Source of the DNA: Skermanella aerolata KACC 11604
Lineage (GTDB): Bacteria > Pseudomonadota > Alphaproteobacteria > Azospirillales > Azospirillaceae
Length of the DNA: 64,000 bases
Assembly (NCBI RefSeq): GCF_000936425.1
Contig: NZ_AVFK01000020.1
Location: 1 to 64,000 of the forward strand
Reading direction: 5' to 3'
Of this stretch, positions 8,579-17,229 are shown one piece after another (the stretch's first letter is position 1; each line of letters starts with the position of its first letter). A model generated the notes under the pieces. That model had not been told where the DNA came from and did not search any database. It saw only the letters and a program-made list of their open reading frames with translations. The position numbers and the translations under genes are program-made.

Positions 8579-8671
8579 AGCACCCCGAAGAGTTCGACCG
8601 GCGCTTGGCAAGTGTTGGGCCACGGCCCAACAAACACTGTCCGCACAGGTCAAGGTCTTCGGCCCCTGGTC
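8579..8671. repeat. MITE-like palindromic element, copy 1 (short, degenerate)
   Basis: This is the most degenerate of four related elements. Terminal inverted repeats are recognisable (left about 8580-8600 with CCGAAGAGTTCGACC; right 8646-8670 with GGTCAAGGTCTTCGG). The centre holds one palindrome GTTGGGCCACGGCCCAAC (8614-8631). The second palindrome and the linking stem present in the full 137-bp copies are missing. The right end touches the stop codon of the ABC permease gene. Confidence 0.75.
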
Positions 8672-10393
8672 TCAGTCGTCCGCGTGCCCTGGCCGCGACC
8701 GCGTGATCGCCAGGCTCAGCAGGATCACCGGGATGATGCCGACCGCGACGATTGCCAGGGCGGGGGCCGCCGCTTCGGCCAGCCGCTCGTCCGATGCCAG
8801 CTGGTATGTGCGCACCGCCAGCGTGTCGAAGTTGAAGGGGCGGACGATCATGGTCGCCGGCAGTTCCTTCATGACGTCCACGAAGACCAGCAGCCCCGCC
8901 GTCAGCAGGCTGCCCAGCATCAGCGGCGCATGGACCTTCCGGAGCGTGCTCGACGCGGTCTGGCCCAGGATGCGGGATGCGTGGTCCATGTTCTGGCGGA
9001 TCTTGCCCAGGCTGGCCTCGATCGTGTTGAACGACACCGCCAGGAAGCGGACCAGATAGGCGAAGACCAGCGCGCCGATGGTGCCGCTCATCAGCAGGCC
9101 GGTCGAGATGCCGAAATGCTCGACCATGAAGGCGTCCAGCGCGTTGTCGAACCGGGCGAAGGGGATCAGCACGCCGATCGCGATCACCGATCCCGGCACC
9201 GCGTAGCCCATCGACGCCACCCGCGCCGCTCCCTTCAGCATCGGCGACGGGCGCAGCCGCAGGCCGTAGGCGATCACCAGCGCCAGGGCCACCGCCAGGG
9301 CGGCGGTCAGCGACGCCAGCAAGACGCTGTTGGTGGCGAGCCGCCAGAACATCTGGCCCAGCAGGGCGTCGCCTTCCCGCATCGCCAGCCGGACCAGCGC
9401 CGCTCCCGGCACGAAGAAGCCCAATATCAACGGCAGCACGCAGGCGACCAGCGCCAGGACGCCGCGCAAGCCGCGCAGGCGGTAGCTGGGCAAGGTGCGG
9501 TAGCGGCTGGTGGTGTGGTGGAACTTGGCGGCTCCGCGCGACCAGCGCTCGACCAGCAGCAGCGCCAGCACGAACAGCATCAGGACGGAGGCGAGCTGCG
9601 CCGCCGCGACCGGCTGGCCCATGGCGAACCATGTCCGGTAGATGCCGGTCGTGAAGGTATCGACCGCGAAATACTGCACGGTCCCGAAATCGGCCAGCAC
9701 CTCCATCAGCACCAGCGCCAGCCCGGCGACGATCGCCGGCCGCGCCAGCGGCAGTGCCACGCCGAAGAAGCTGCGGTAGGGGCCGCGTCCCAGCGTCCGG
9801 CTGACCTCCAGCACGCAGACGGACTGTTCCAGGAAGGCGGCGCGCGACAGCAGGTAGACGTAGGGGTACAGTACCAGCGTCAGCATGACGACGGCGCCGC
9901 CCAGCGAGCGTATTTCCGGGAACCAGTAGTCGCGCCGCGTCCAGCCCATGACCTCGCGCAGCGTCGTCTGCACCGGACCGACGAACTGGAGCAGGTCGGT
10001 GTAGACATAGGCCATCACATAGGCCGGAACCGCCATCGGCAGCAGCAGCGCCCATTCCAGCACGCGGCTGCCGGGGAATCGGCACATCGTCACCAGCCAC
10101 GCGGTCCCGACCCCCAGCACCAGCGTCCCGGTCCCGACGCCCAGCACCAACTGCGCCGTATTGGCGAGGTAATAGGGCAGCACGGTGGAGGCAAGGTGCG
10201 ACCACACACCGTCGGTCGGGACCAGGATGCGGCTCAGCACCACGATCACCGGCATCGCCACGAGGCAGGCGATGGCAAGCGTGGCGATGGTCCAGCCGCT
10301 CGGCATCAGGCGATGACGGGCGCGGCCGGCGGCGGTGCTCAGGGACTGGAAGGTCAAGGCGTCAACTTTGCTGAAACGATCGGCACCGTACAT
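8672..10393 (-). CDS. ABC transporter permease, Fe3+ type (FbpB/SfuB-like, two fused permease domains)
   Basis: About 573 residues with roughly twelve hydrophobic helices and two copies of the binding-protein-dependent permease domain. Each domain ends with an EAA-type loop (SRTLGRGPYRSFFGVALPL and SRILGQTASSTLRKVHAPL). This fused form is typical of ferric iron (Fbp/Sfu/Afu) importers. No binding protein or ATPase gene is next to it, so it would rely on genes elsewhere. The start is uncertain: ATG at 10393, GTG at 10414, or ATG at 10306; none has a clear ribosome binding site. A short palindromic element abuts the 3' end. Confidence 0.8.
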   Translation of the reverse strand: MYGADRFSKVDALTFQSLSTAAGRARHRLMPSGWTIATLAIACLVAMPVIVVLSRILVPTDGVWSHLASTVLPYYLANTAQLVLGVGTGTLVLGVGTAWLVTMCRFPGSRVLEWALLLPMAVPAYVMAYVYTDLLQFVGPVQTTLREVMGWTRRDYWFPEIRSLGGAVVMLTLVLYPYVYLLSRAAFLEQSVCVLEVSRTLGRGPYRSFFGVALPLARPAIVAGLALVLMEVLADFGTVQYFAVDTFTTGIYRTWFAMGQPVAAAQLASVLMLFVLALLLVERWSRGAAKFHHTTSRYRTLPSYRLRGLRGVLALVACVLPLILGFFVPGAALVRLAMREGDALLGQMFWRLATNSVLLASLTAALAVALALVIAYGLRLRPSPMLKGAARVASMGYAVPGSVIAIGVLIPFARFDNALDAFMVEHFGISTGLLMSGTIGALVFAYLVRFLAVSFNTIEASLGKIRQNMDHASRILGQTASSTLRKVHAPLMLGSLLTAGLLVFVDVMKELPATMIVRPFNFDTLAVRTYQLASDERLAEAAAPALAIVAVGIIPVILLSLAITRSRPGHADD

Positions 10394-10501
10394 AGCGAAC
10401 GGGCATCGTCCCACAAGCTGCTAATCAGTCGCAATACCATGATTGCCGCACCCCGCCATGCCGGGGACGCAACTCTGTTTAAGGGAACGGCCGGGAGGCC
10501 G

Positions 10502-11152
10502 TTACTTGGTGCCGAACATCCGGTCGCCGGCATCGCCCAGGCCGGGGACGATATAGGCGTTCTCGTCCAGGTGGCTGTCCAGCGAGGCGGTATAGACCTT
10601 CACGTCCGGATGCGACTTCTGGAAGACGGCTACGCCCTCGGGCGCCGCGACTAGTGCCATGAAGCGGATGTTCTGGTCCTCGACCCCGTGCCGGTTCAGC
10701 ACGTCGCAGGCATAGGCCGCGGAATTGCCGGTTGCCAGCATCGGATCGACCAGCACGAAGATGCGGCCTTCCGGTTCCGGCAGCTTGACCAGATACTCGA
10801 CCGGCTGCTTGGTGTCGTGGTCGCGATAGAGGCCGACATGCCCCTCGCGGGCCGACGGCACCAGTTCATGGAGGCCCTGCGCCATGCCAAGGCCAGCCCG
10901 CAGGATCGGGACGATGGCGAGTTTCTTGCCGGCCAGCACCGGCGCGTCCATGGCGGCCAGCGGCGTCTCGATCCGCTCGGTCGTCATGGGGAAATCGCGT
11001 GTGATCTCGTAGCCCATCAGCAGCGCTATTTCCTTCAGCAGCGCCCGGAAGCCCATGGTGGAGCGGTTTCGGTCGCGCATATGGCTCAGCTTATGCTGGA
11101 TCAGCGGGTGGTTCAGGATGAACAGGTTCGGAAAGTCGGGATGGGTCTGCAT
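10502..11152 (-). CDS. upp: Uracil phosphoribosyltransferase
   Basis: This pyrimidine salvage enzyme makes UMP from uracil and PRPP. The PRPP-binding loop [15 protein letters not shown], the N-terminal [15 protein letters not shown] and the uracil-contacting C-terminal region [17 protein letters not shown] are all present. The 216-residue length is standard. It is a monocistronic minus-strand gene between the ABC permease and rpmB. The ATG at 11152 encodes the typical start [17 protein letters not shown]. No associated uracil permease is visible. Confidence 0.95.
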   Translation of the reverse strand: MQTHPDFPNLFILNHPLIQHKLSHMRDRNRSTMGFRALLKEIALLMGYEITRDFPMTTERIETPLAAMDAPVLAGKKLAIVPILRAGLGMAQGLHELVPSAREGHVGLYRDHDTKQPVEYLVKLPEPEGRIFVLVDPMLATGNSAAYACDVLNRHGVEDQNIRFMALVAAPEGVAVFQKSHPDVKVYTASLDSHLDENAYIVPGLGDAGDRMFGTK

Positions 11153-11304
11153 GGGCGGGACTGTCCGAAACCGTTGGGGCCGAAGCCGTTGGAAGAACTC
11201 CGCGACACAATAGCGCGCCGAGGCCCGGCGAGGAAGTCGGTTGTTAACGCTTCCGGCCTTCCCGCATTACCCCGATCCCAGCCTTGAGCCATCCTCCAGA
11301 CAGC

Positions 11305-11342
11305 ATTGAAGCCGGACCGCCTGTCGCGGGTCCGGCTTCAAT
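11305..11342 (-). terminator. Hairpin downstream of rpmB, likely transcription stop
   Basis: A perfect 14-bp stem (11305-11318 with 11329-11342, arm ATTGAAGCCGGACC) with a 10-base loop lies 30 bases after the rpmB stop. No T-run follows on the minus strand, so it would be a weak or Rho-assisted terminator, or a 3' stabilising hairpin. Confidence 0.55.
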
Positions 11343-11372
11343 CCATCGAACTTTCCACCATCGGAAGAAGGT

Positions 11373-11672
11373 TCAGGCGGCTGCCTGGATCTTCTCGATC
11401 TTGGAGGCGATGCGGCGCTTGATGCGGCGCGCTTCGAGGCTCAACTGCGCATCCTTGGCGTCGAGCAGGAAGGCATCGAGGCCGCCCTTGTGCTCGATCG
11501 AGCGGATGGCGTTGGTCGACAGGCGCAGACGGATCATTCCACCCAGCGCGTCGCTCAGCAACGAAGTTTCCTGCAGGTTCGGGTGGAAGCGGCGGCGATT
11601 CTTGTTGTTGGCGTGGCTGACGTTGTTGCCAAACATCACGCCCTTGCCGGTCACGGCGCAACGTCGTGCCAT
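11373..11672 (-). CDS. rpmB: 50S ribosomal protein L28
   Basis: The 99-residue product starts [20 protein letters not shown] and continues with [12 protein letters not shown], the L28 signature. The ATG at 11672 is used because L28 always begins this way and is preceded by AAGGAC; the longer frame to 11708 is not supported. The alphaproteobacterial C-terminal extension ending KIEKIQAAA is present. It is single and is followed by a strong hairpin at 11305-11342. Confidence 0.97.
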   Translation of the reverse strand: MARRCAVTGKGVMFGNNVSHANNKNRRRFHPNLQETSLLSDALGGMIRLRLSTNAIRSIEHKGGLDAFLLDAKDAQLSLEARRIKRRIASKIEKIQAAA

Positions 11673-11815
11673 CGGACAGGTCCTTAACTCTGTGAACACA
11701 AAAACCAAGGTCCGGACGGCACTCCGCCCGGCGGAAGCGGGGTTATAGGCAGGTCACCCGGCGAAGTCAAGGCGAGTCCGGAGCGGAAAATGCCGGGGCC
11801 GCTTTCTACAGCGCC

Positions 11816-12073
11816 TTATCCCTGGCTGGAAAGATCATCCCCCGGTACCGGGGGATTACCAGCACCCGCACGTTTTAGAATTTCCAATGCCTTCGGAATA
11901 TCGGCGCGTGCGGCACGCTCGGCAAAATAGCTCTCTGTGCGGAGCGCTGAAAGCTTCTCGGCAAGAGCGACGTTGATCAACTGGTTTAATGCAACGCCCT
12001 CGCTCTCAGCAACTTTACGTGCCTCATCGAGAAGGGATGGTTGGAGCCGTAGAGCGAAATTGCTTTTTCTCAT
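11816..12073 (-). CDS. Ribbon-helix-helix type antitoxin (CopG/HicB-like)
   Basis: The 85-residue protein begins MRKSNFALRLQPSLLDEARKVAESEGVALNQLINVALAEKL when read in two parts: a beta strand (SNFALRLQPSLL) followed by two helices, the ribbon-helix-helix pattern of toxin-antitoxin regulators. It overlaps the end of the upstream PIN gene by four bases (ATGA), so the pair is translationally coupled. As a RHH protein it probably binds the pair's own promoter near 12500. The tail (AGNPPVPGDDLSSQG) would be the toxin-neutralising part. Confidence 0.75.
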   Translation of the reverse strand: MRKSNFALRLQPSLLDEARKVAESEGVALNQLINVALAEKLSALRTESYFAERAARADIPKALEILKRAGAGNPPVPGDDLSSQG

Positions 12074-12498
12074 GACTGACCCTCCAGAAACCTAACCGCT
12101 TCACCCGGCGTCAAAACCCTTATGCCGAAGCCTTCTGCCGAACCACGAAAGTCGCGCACGTTGAATGTTACGATAGCGTCGGCTTGGCCATTCACTGCCG
12201 CTTCCAGCACCATATCGTCATCAGGGTCCCGGACGGCAGGGCGCCATAAAAAGGCAAGACGAACCGGTTCGGCTACCGCTGCAACGGCATCAAGTACGGC
12301 ATTCATATCGTCGACTGACAATCGCGCTGCATCAAGATGTCCTGGACGGGTCATCACTGCCTCATACTCGATCATCAGCGGAACTGACGCCAGTAGTGTC
12401 AGGCGCTGTTCAAGCCCTGCGACCAGCAGGCGGCGCGAAGCTCCAGCATCGCTACGGATTGCTGCCACCATAGTTGCTGTGTCGAGGATCAATCTCAT
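12070..12498 (-). CDS. PIN-domain toxin (PIN_3/COG1569-like ribonuclease)
   Basis: PIN domains are Mg-dependent RNases. The N-terminal MRLILDTATMVAAI supplies the first acidic residue, VPLMIEYEAVM the conserved glutamate, RDPDDDMVLEAAV the acidic centre, and ADAIVTFNVRDF the last aspartate region. At 142 residues it is the right length. It is the first gene of a pair with the RHH antitoxin, the reverse of the more common antitoxin-first order. The AT-rich segment just upstream (12500-12550) is the likely autoregulated promoter. Confidence 0.8.
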   Translation of the reverse strand: MRLILDTATMVAAIRSDAGASRRLLVAGLEQRLTLLASVPLMIEYEAVMTRPGHLDAARLSVDDMNAVLDAVAAVAEPVRLAFLWRPAVRDPDDDMVLEAAVNGQADAIVTFNVRDFRGSAEGFGIRVLTPGEAVRFLEGQS

Positions 12499-12596
12499 TC
12501 ATAGATATTAGATATCGCACGCGATATTGCAATGGTCGGAAATGCCCATTTTATGAGCATTCCCGCAGTAAGTCTGTTTCGTCTGATGGCGGCCGG

Positions 12597-13502
12597 TTAT
12601 GTCCGTACCAGCTTCGCCGTGTCCTTTGATGAGGCAGTCGCTCCCGCCTGCTGGAGATCGACCAACTCGACCATCGCCGCCGTGATCGGGAAGGGGAGGA
12701 AGTTGGCGGCGACGCGGGCGAAGCGGTCGGGGGCGTCGGTCGCCAGAAGCCGGATCGGGGCGGGGGCCGGACCGGGAAGCAAACCGTTTCCGGCGGCGAC
12801 TCCGGCGCGCTCCAGCATTCCGGCGACGACCTCGGCTGTCGTGACGGCGCTGTCCACAAGCTTCACGTCCGGACCGACGATGCCCTTGAGCACGGGGCTG
12901 AGCAGCGGGAAATGGGTGCAGCCGAGCACCAGCGTATCGGGTCCCGCCCCCGATCCGCCGAACAGCGGCGCCAGATAGCGCTGAGCCGCCGCTTGCGCGA
13001 CCGGGCCGTCGAGCCAGCCTTCCTCCGCCAGCGCCACGAAGACGGAACATGCTTGGGTGACCACGTCGGCGTCGCCCCGGATCCGCTGGATCGCGTGCTG
13101 GTAGGCGCCGGCCCGCGCCGTGCTTTCCGTCGCGATCACGGCGATCCGTCCGGAAACCGACGCGGCGCAGGCTGCCTCCGCGCCGGGCTCGATCACGCCG
13201 GTCACCTCGATGTCGGGATAGGCGTCGCGCAGCGCGTCCAGCGCGTGGGCCGATGCCGTGTTGCAGGCGACCACCAGCAGCTTGATGCCACGCTCGACCA
13301 GCAGGCCCGCCGCCTGGACGGCGTAGCGGGCAATCGTCTCGGGGCTCTTGGTGCCATAGGGCAGGCGGGCGGTGTCGCCGAGATACAGCAGCGATTCAGC
13401 GGGCAGGCGCTCGCGCAACGCACGCAGGACGGTCAGGCCGCCGACACCGCTGTCGAAGATGCCGATCGGCCGGTCATGAAAGCTCATGTGAGGGACGCTC
13501 AT
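12597..13502 (-). CDS. murI: Glutamate racemase
   Basis: This enzyme converts L- to D-glutamate for peptidoglycan synthesis. It has the N-terminal motif IGIFDSGVGGLTVL, the first catalytic cysteine in VVACNTASAHALD, and the second in LVLGCTHFPLLSP. Length is about 300 residues. Two starts are possible (13502 MSVPHMSF or 13487 MSFHDRPI); neither has a strong ribosome binding site. It lies alone between the PIN toxin pair and tenA. Confidence 0.93.
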   Translation of the reverse strand: MSVPHMSFHDRPIGIFDSGVGGLTVLRALRERLPAESLLYLGDTARLPYGTKSPETIARYAVQAAGLLVERGIKLLVVACNTASAHALDALRDAYPDIEVTGVIEPGAEAACAASVSGRIAVIATESTARAGAYQHAIQRIRGDADVVTQACSVFVALAEEGWLDGPVAQAAAQRYLAPLFGGSGAGPDTLVLGCTHFPLLSPVLKGIVGPDVKLVDSAVTTAEVVAGMLERAGVAAGNGLLPGPAPAPIRLLATDAPDRFARVAANFLPFPITAAMVELVDLQQAGATASSKDTAKLVRT

Positions 13503-13603
13503 GAGGGGAGAGGGTGCCGTCAGCCTGACCCAAGTTTGGTAAACGGCAAATTAATCGGAGTCCCTCGCTCGAGATCTCCGCATGAATTTCCCGCAGCCAA
13601 GCA

Positions 13604-14320
13604 TTACGGCAACAGCCTCAGCCCCATCTCCCAGAAGCCCGCTTCCAGCCGGCTCGCCGTGGTGAAGGTCTTCGCCAGATCGCCGAACCGCGCGTCGCCG
13701 CCGCGCCGGGCGTACAGGCTGTCAAGCTGGACGATCTCCGCCGCCGCGACCTGTCCGTACTCCTCGCCGGCGTACATCTCGATCCACTCGCGGTACGGGT
13801 TACCGTCCAGCTTCGTCGCGGGATCGGCCATCAGTTCGGCGGCGATCTCGGCATAGCCGACGATGCAGGGCGCCAGCGCCACGTGCAGGTCCAGCAGGTC
13901 GCCCGCCATGCCGCGTTCCAGCACGAAGCGGGTATAGGCCAGGGTGCCGGCCGCTTCCGGCGCCGCGGCCATGGCGTCCTCGTCCAGGCCCCAGTCCGAG
14001 CAGAACTTGACGTGCAGGCCCATCTCAAGGTCGAGGATCGCCGAAAGCGACGCCCCGGCCTGCCGCATGTCGGCCAGCGTGTCGCTCTTGTAGACCGCCA
14101 GCGCATAGGCGCGCGCGAAATGGATCAGGAACAGGTAGTCCTGGATCAGGTAATGGCGGAACGCCGCCTGCTCCAGGGAACCATCGCCCAGCCGGCGGAC
14201 GAACTCATGCCGGGTGTAGCGCGTCCATTCCTCGCCGGCGGCTTCGCGCAGGCGGTCGAAGAACCGGTTGGGTGTCCGGTGCTCAGGCGTCCAATGCTCA
14301 GGCGTCCGGTGCTCAGGCAT
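13604..14320 (-). CDS. tenA: TenA/thiaminase II family aminopyrimidine aminohydrolase
   Basis: TenA hydrolyses aminopyrimidine breakdown products of thiamin for salvage. Recognisable features are the active-site segment LAPCIVGYAEIA with the catalytic cysteine, the C-terminal SRLEAGFWEMGL, and the helical pattern FRHYLIQDYLFLIHFARAYA. It begins 6 bases after the ferredoxin gene, so it may be co-transcribed with the iron-sulfur cluster genes. The N-terminus carries a proline-rich repeat (PEHRTPEHWTPEHRTP) encoded by three 15-bp tandem units, absent from normal TenA and probably a recent expansion. Confidence 0.85.
   Translation of the reverse strand: MPEHRTPEHWTPEHRTPNRFFDRLREAAGEEWTRYTRHEFVRRLGDGSLEQAAFRHYLIQDYLFLIHFARAYALAVYKSDTLADMRQAGASLSAILDLEMGLHVKFCSDWGLDEDAMAAAPEAAGTLAYTRFVLERGMAGDLLDLHVALAPCIVGYAEIAAELMADPATKLDGNPYREWIEMYAGEEYGQVAAAEIVQLDSLYARRGGDARFGDLAKTFTTASRLEAGFWEMGLRLLP
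14272..14316 (-). repeat. Three tandem 15-bp units in the tenA 5' end
   Basis: Units at 14272-14286, 14287-14301 and 14302-14316 follow the pattern GYGTCCRRTGCTCAG. They encode the repeated pentapeptide PEH(R/W)T at the TenA N-terminus. The second unit differs at two positions. Being in frame, copy number changes would not disrupt the gene. Confidence 0.85.
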
Positions 14321-14326
14321 GCGGCC

Positions 14327-14659
14327 TCAGCCGCCCTGCATGTTGCGGGTACCGGACGGCAGCTTCAGCGTCAGGCCGTCCAGTTCTTCCGACATGATGA
14401 TCTGGCAGCCCAGGCGCGAGGTCTTGGTCAGGCCGAACGCCAGGTCCAGCATGTCTTCCTCGTCCTCGGACGCGTCGTTCAGCAGGTCGTACCATTCCTG
14501 CTCGACGATGACGTGGCAGGTCGAGCAGGCGAGCGAGCCTTCGCACGCTCCTTCCAGGTCGATGTCGTTCTTGTGGGCGATTTCCAGCACCGACAGGCCA
14601 ACGGGAGCATCCACGTCGCGGCGGGTGCCCTCGGTGTCGATGAAAGTGATCTTCGGCAT
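14327..14659 (-). CDS. fdx: Adrenodoxin-type [2Fe-2S] ferredoxin of the ISC system
   Basis: The 110-residue ferredoxin has the C-x5-C-x2-C...C ligand pattern ([14 protein letters not shown] and LGCQI) and the motif [17 protein letters not shown] typical of ISC-associated Fdx, which supplies electrons for cluster assembly. It lies downstream of hscB on the same strand. The ATG at 14659 gives the standard start [11 protein letters not shown]. It is separated from tenA by 6 bases. Confidence 0.93.
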   Translation of the reverse strand: MPKITFIDTEGTRRDVDAPVGLSVLEIAHKNDIDLEGACEGSLACSTCHVIVEQEWYDLLNDASEDEEDMLDLAFGLTKTSRLGCQIIMSEELDGLTLKLPSGTRNMQGG

Positions 14660-14791
14660 GATGCCATAACTCCGTACGTTTTATTCTTATCGGTCCGAAA
14701 CCGCGAATGCGGGACTAAAGGTTCGGGCTTGGGCTTCGTCAAGCGAATCCGTCACTTTGCCCGGCGAATACCTCTCCCGCACGCTTATGTC

Positions 14792-15430
14792 CTAGTGCGC
14801 GGATCCTTCGGGAAGACGCTGGCGGCGCTCCCGTATCGTGGCCGCCAGGGCTTCCAGCCGCTCCAGCCGGGCCATGGCGCCGGCGGCGGAGGTATGCTGG
14901 TCGGCACGGAACGCGGCGGACAGGTCCAGGATGCATTGCTCGATATCGCGGGCGGCCCGGTTCGCCAGCCGGTCCAGCGCCGCCGTGTCGTCCGTTCCGG
15001 CCGCCTCTGTCTCCAGCACCGCCAGTTCCGGGTCGATCGGAGCGGCGGTGCCGGTGAATGTCGTCCTCGCCATGTCCAGCAGATAGCGCGCGCGGCGCAC
15101 GGGATCGCGCAGCGTATCGTAGGCATGCTGAAGCGCGTCCAGGTGCGCCCTCGCGTTGGACTTCTCGCGCGGTCCCTTGTCGGCGAAACGCTCCGGGGCG
15201 AGCGTCCGGCGAAAGCCGGTGAACTGGCGCTCCAGCACCGCCGAATCGACGTCGAAGCGCACCGGCAGGCCCAGCCGCGTAAATGGATCGAGGACACGCG
15301 GAGGCTGCACCGTGCCGCAATGATGGCAGAACAGGGCGCGCTGCGACACCGGCTGGGAACATAGCCAGCAGGAGACGATGTCCCCCGTCACCGTGCCGGG
15401 TCTTCCGCTTCGTGGTTTACGCTCAGTCAT
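14792..15430 (-). CDS. hscB: HscB-like Fe-S cluster co-chaperone with N-terminal zinc-finger-like Cys4 and altered HPD motif
   Basis: The fold pattern is DnaJ-type HscB: J-domain (about residues 47-118) then a helical C-terminal domain. The segment AYDTLRDPVRRARYLL matches HscB. The J-domain signature His-Pro-Asp is replaced by Ala-Pro-Glu (RRTLAPERFADKG), although HPD is normally needed to stimulate the Hsp70 HscA. An N-terminal C-x2-C...C-x2-C motif (CWLCSQ, CHHCG) recalls the zinc-binding motif of eukaryotic HSC20. hscA is absent here. Identification as HscB is good; whether it acts as a co-chaperone is doubtful. Confidence 0.85.
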   Translation of the reverse strand: MTERKPRSGRPGTVTGDIVSCWLCSQPVSQRALFCHHCGTVQPPRVLDPFTRLGLPVRFDVDSAVLERQFTGFRRTLAPERFADKGPREKSNARAHLDALQHAYDTLRDPVRRARYLLDMARTTFTGTAAPIDPELAVLETEAAGTDDTAALDRLANRAARDIEQCILDLSAAFRADQHTSAAGAMARLERLEALAATIRERRQRLPEGSAH

Positions 15431-15565
15431 GCCGGATCGCTTCTGTCATGATGGCTCGAGGGCGCAGTACAGCACCCGCCGCATGTCGTCCTTAGAGATG
15501 TCTTTACAGATAAGGTGCCCCCTCGGCAACGCCAGCGGTCAGGAGACAGTCTTGAGGAGAGGTCG

Positions 15566-16690
15566 TCAGGTGCCGGGACTAGGGGTCCTTCGCCGCAGCG
15601 CCGCCCAGGCCTCGACCAAGCGGTCGATGTCTCCCGCCGTCGTCGCCCAGCCAAGGCTGATGCGGATCGCCGATCCCGCCTCGGCGGCGGGCACGCCCAT
15701 GGCGGTCAGCACGTGGGACGGCTTGACCTTGCCGCTGGAACAGGCCGATCCGGCGCTGACCGCTATCCCGGCAAGGTCCAGCGTCATGATCTGGGTCTCG
15801 CTGGTGGCCCCCGGCATCGCAATGCAGGTCGTATTGGCGACCCTCGGCGAGGCATGGCCGTAGACCAGCGCCGGTTTCCCCGCCTCCTGTGCCGCCCGGA
15901 TCAGCCGGCGCTCCATGTCGTCGCGCAGTTCGGCAAGCGTGCCCAGGGCATCCAGCCCCTCGCGGGCCAGCCGGGCGGCGGCGCCGAACCCCGCTATGCC
16001 GGCGACGTTCTCGGTCCCGGCCCGGCGCCGGTGCTCCTGCCCGCCGCCCCGCAGTACCGGAACGATCGGGATGCCGTCGCGCACGATCAGCGCACCGACG
16101 CCCTGCGGTCCCCCCAGCTTATGGGCTGACAGGGTCATCAGGTCGATGCCCAGCGCATCCATGTCCAGCGGGATCCGGCCGGCGGCCTGGACGGCGTCGC
16201 TGTGGACCAGCGCGCCGTGGGCATGGGCGACGCGGACGACATCGGCCAGCGGCTGGATCGCGCCGGTCTCGTTGTTGACCCGCATTACGGAGACCAGGGC
16301 AGGTCCTTCGGCAGCGTTCAGCAGGCGCTCCAGCGCCTCCAGGTCGACCAGCCCGCCGGCGGTGACCGGGATGCGCGGGGCGTCCGGCACCGTTTCCAGG
16401 ACGCTGTCGTGTTCGATCTCCGATACCAGGACGCTGGTGCGGCCGGTGGCGCGGAGGGCCGCCGTATTGGCCTCCGTGCCGCCCGAGGTGAATACGACGC
16501 GCGCCGGAGCGACGCCGCACAATACAGCGACTTCCGCCCGCGCGTCCTCGACCACGCGGCGGGCGCGGCGGCCGAAACCGTGGACGGACGACGGGTTGCC
16601 GGAAACCTCGAAGGCGGCGATGACGGCATCGCGCACCTCCGGCCGGATCGGGGCCGTCGCGTTGTAGTCGAGATAGATGGGATCGCGCAT
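15566..16690 (-). CDS. iscS: Cysteine desulfurase, IscS/NifS family
   Basis: A PLP enzyme removing sulfur from cysteine for Fe-S clusters and thio-modification. The start YLDYNATAPIRPEV, substrate loop VNNETGAIQPL, PLP lysine in LSAHKLGGPQG, and active-site cysteine in GSACSSGKV are present. It is 374 residues, slightly short, with a compact C-terminus (RRRTPSPGT) lacking the IscU-docking tail of E. coli IscS. It follows the IscR-type regulator by about 50 bases and precedes hscB, but no iscU or iscA is adjacent. Confidence 0.9.
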   Translation of the reverse strand: MRDPIYLDYNATAPIRPEVRDAVIAAFEVSGNPSSVHGFGRRARRVVEDARAEVAVLCGVAPARVVFTSGGTEANTAALRATGRTSVLVSEIEHDSVLETVPDAPRIPVTAGGLVDLEALERLLNAAEGPALVSVMRVNNETGAIQPLADVVRVAHAHGALVHSDAVQAAGRIPLDMDALGIDLMTLSAHKLGGPQGVGALIVRDGIPIVPVLRGGGQEHRRRAGTENVAGIAGFGAAARLAREGLDALGTLAELRDDMERRLIRAAQEAGKPALVYGHASPRVANTTCIAMPGATSETQIMTLDLAGIAVSAGSACSSGKVKPSHVLTAMGVPAAEAGSAIRISLGWATTAGDIDRLVEAWAALRRRTPSPGT

Positions 16691-16743
16691 GCCGGCTTCT
16701 TGTGTATCACAGGTCCGTCGGGCGAGGCCCGTTCGCGTTGAGC

Positions 16744-17229
16744 CTACTCCGCCGCTTCAGCCGCCGCAGCGCGCGGTTCGACGACCGCGTCCGGCAGCAT
16801 GACATGGGACGATCCGAGAACCCGGCGCTCGCACACGTCGGCGACCGTGACGCTGCTGAGATACAGGTGGATCTGGTTGCCCAGCTCCTCCCACAGGTCA
16901 TGGGTCAGGCAGCGGCCCAGGTTGGTCCGGCAGCCGGCGGGGGAGCCGGCGGCGCAGCGGGTGGCGCGGATCGGTTCGTCGACCGCGAAGATGATGTCGG
17001 AAATCCGCATCTGGTCGGCGGGACGGGCCAGCAGGTATCCGCCGCCGGGACCGCGCACGCTCTTGACCAGACCGCCCTTGCGCAGGCGGGCGAACAGCTG
17101 TTCCAGGTAGGACAGCGAGATTTCCTGCCGCTCGGCGATGTCGGCAAGTGCGATCGGAGCGCCTTTGCCGCTGCTCGCAAGATCGACCATCGCCATTACG
17201 GCGTAGCGCCCCTTGGTGCTCAATCTCAT
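16744..17229 (-). CDS. iscR: IscR-type Rrf2 transcription factor with [2Fe-2S] ligands
   Basis: The winged-helix N-terminus MRLSTKGRYAVMAMVDLA and the recognition region SLSYLEQLFARLRKGGLVKSVRGPGGGY, read as two parts, are typical of IscR. The cluster ligands are three cysteines and a histidine (TRCAAGSPAGC, RTNLGRCLTH), spaced C-x7-C-x5-C, slightly wider than E. coli IscR. It heads the iscS-hscB-fdx cluster and probably senses cluster status. The ATG at 17229 follows AGGAG by 8 bases; the GTG at 17238 overlaps that ribosome binding site. Confidence 0.9.
   Translation of the reverse strand: MRLSTKGRYAVMAMVDLASSGKGAPIALADIAERQEISLSYLEQLFARLRKGGLVKSVRGPGGGYLLARPADQMRISDIIFAVDEPIRATRCAAGSPAGCRTNLGRCLTHDLWEELGNQIHLYLSSVTVADVCERRVLGSSHVMLPDAVVEPRAAAAEAAE

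Noticed and set aside
8504-10654. A 716-codon plus-strand frame opposite the ABC permease
   Set aside because: Composition (His/Gln/Arg-rich) and position are typical of an antisense shadow; the permease on the other strand has clear transmembrane helices and EAA motifs.
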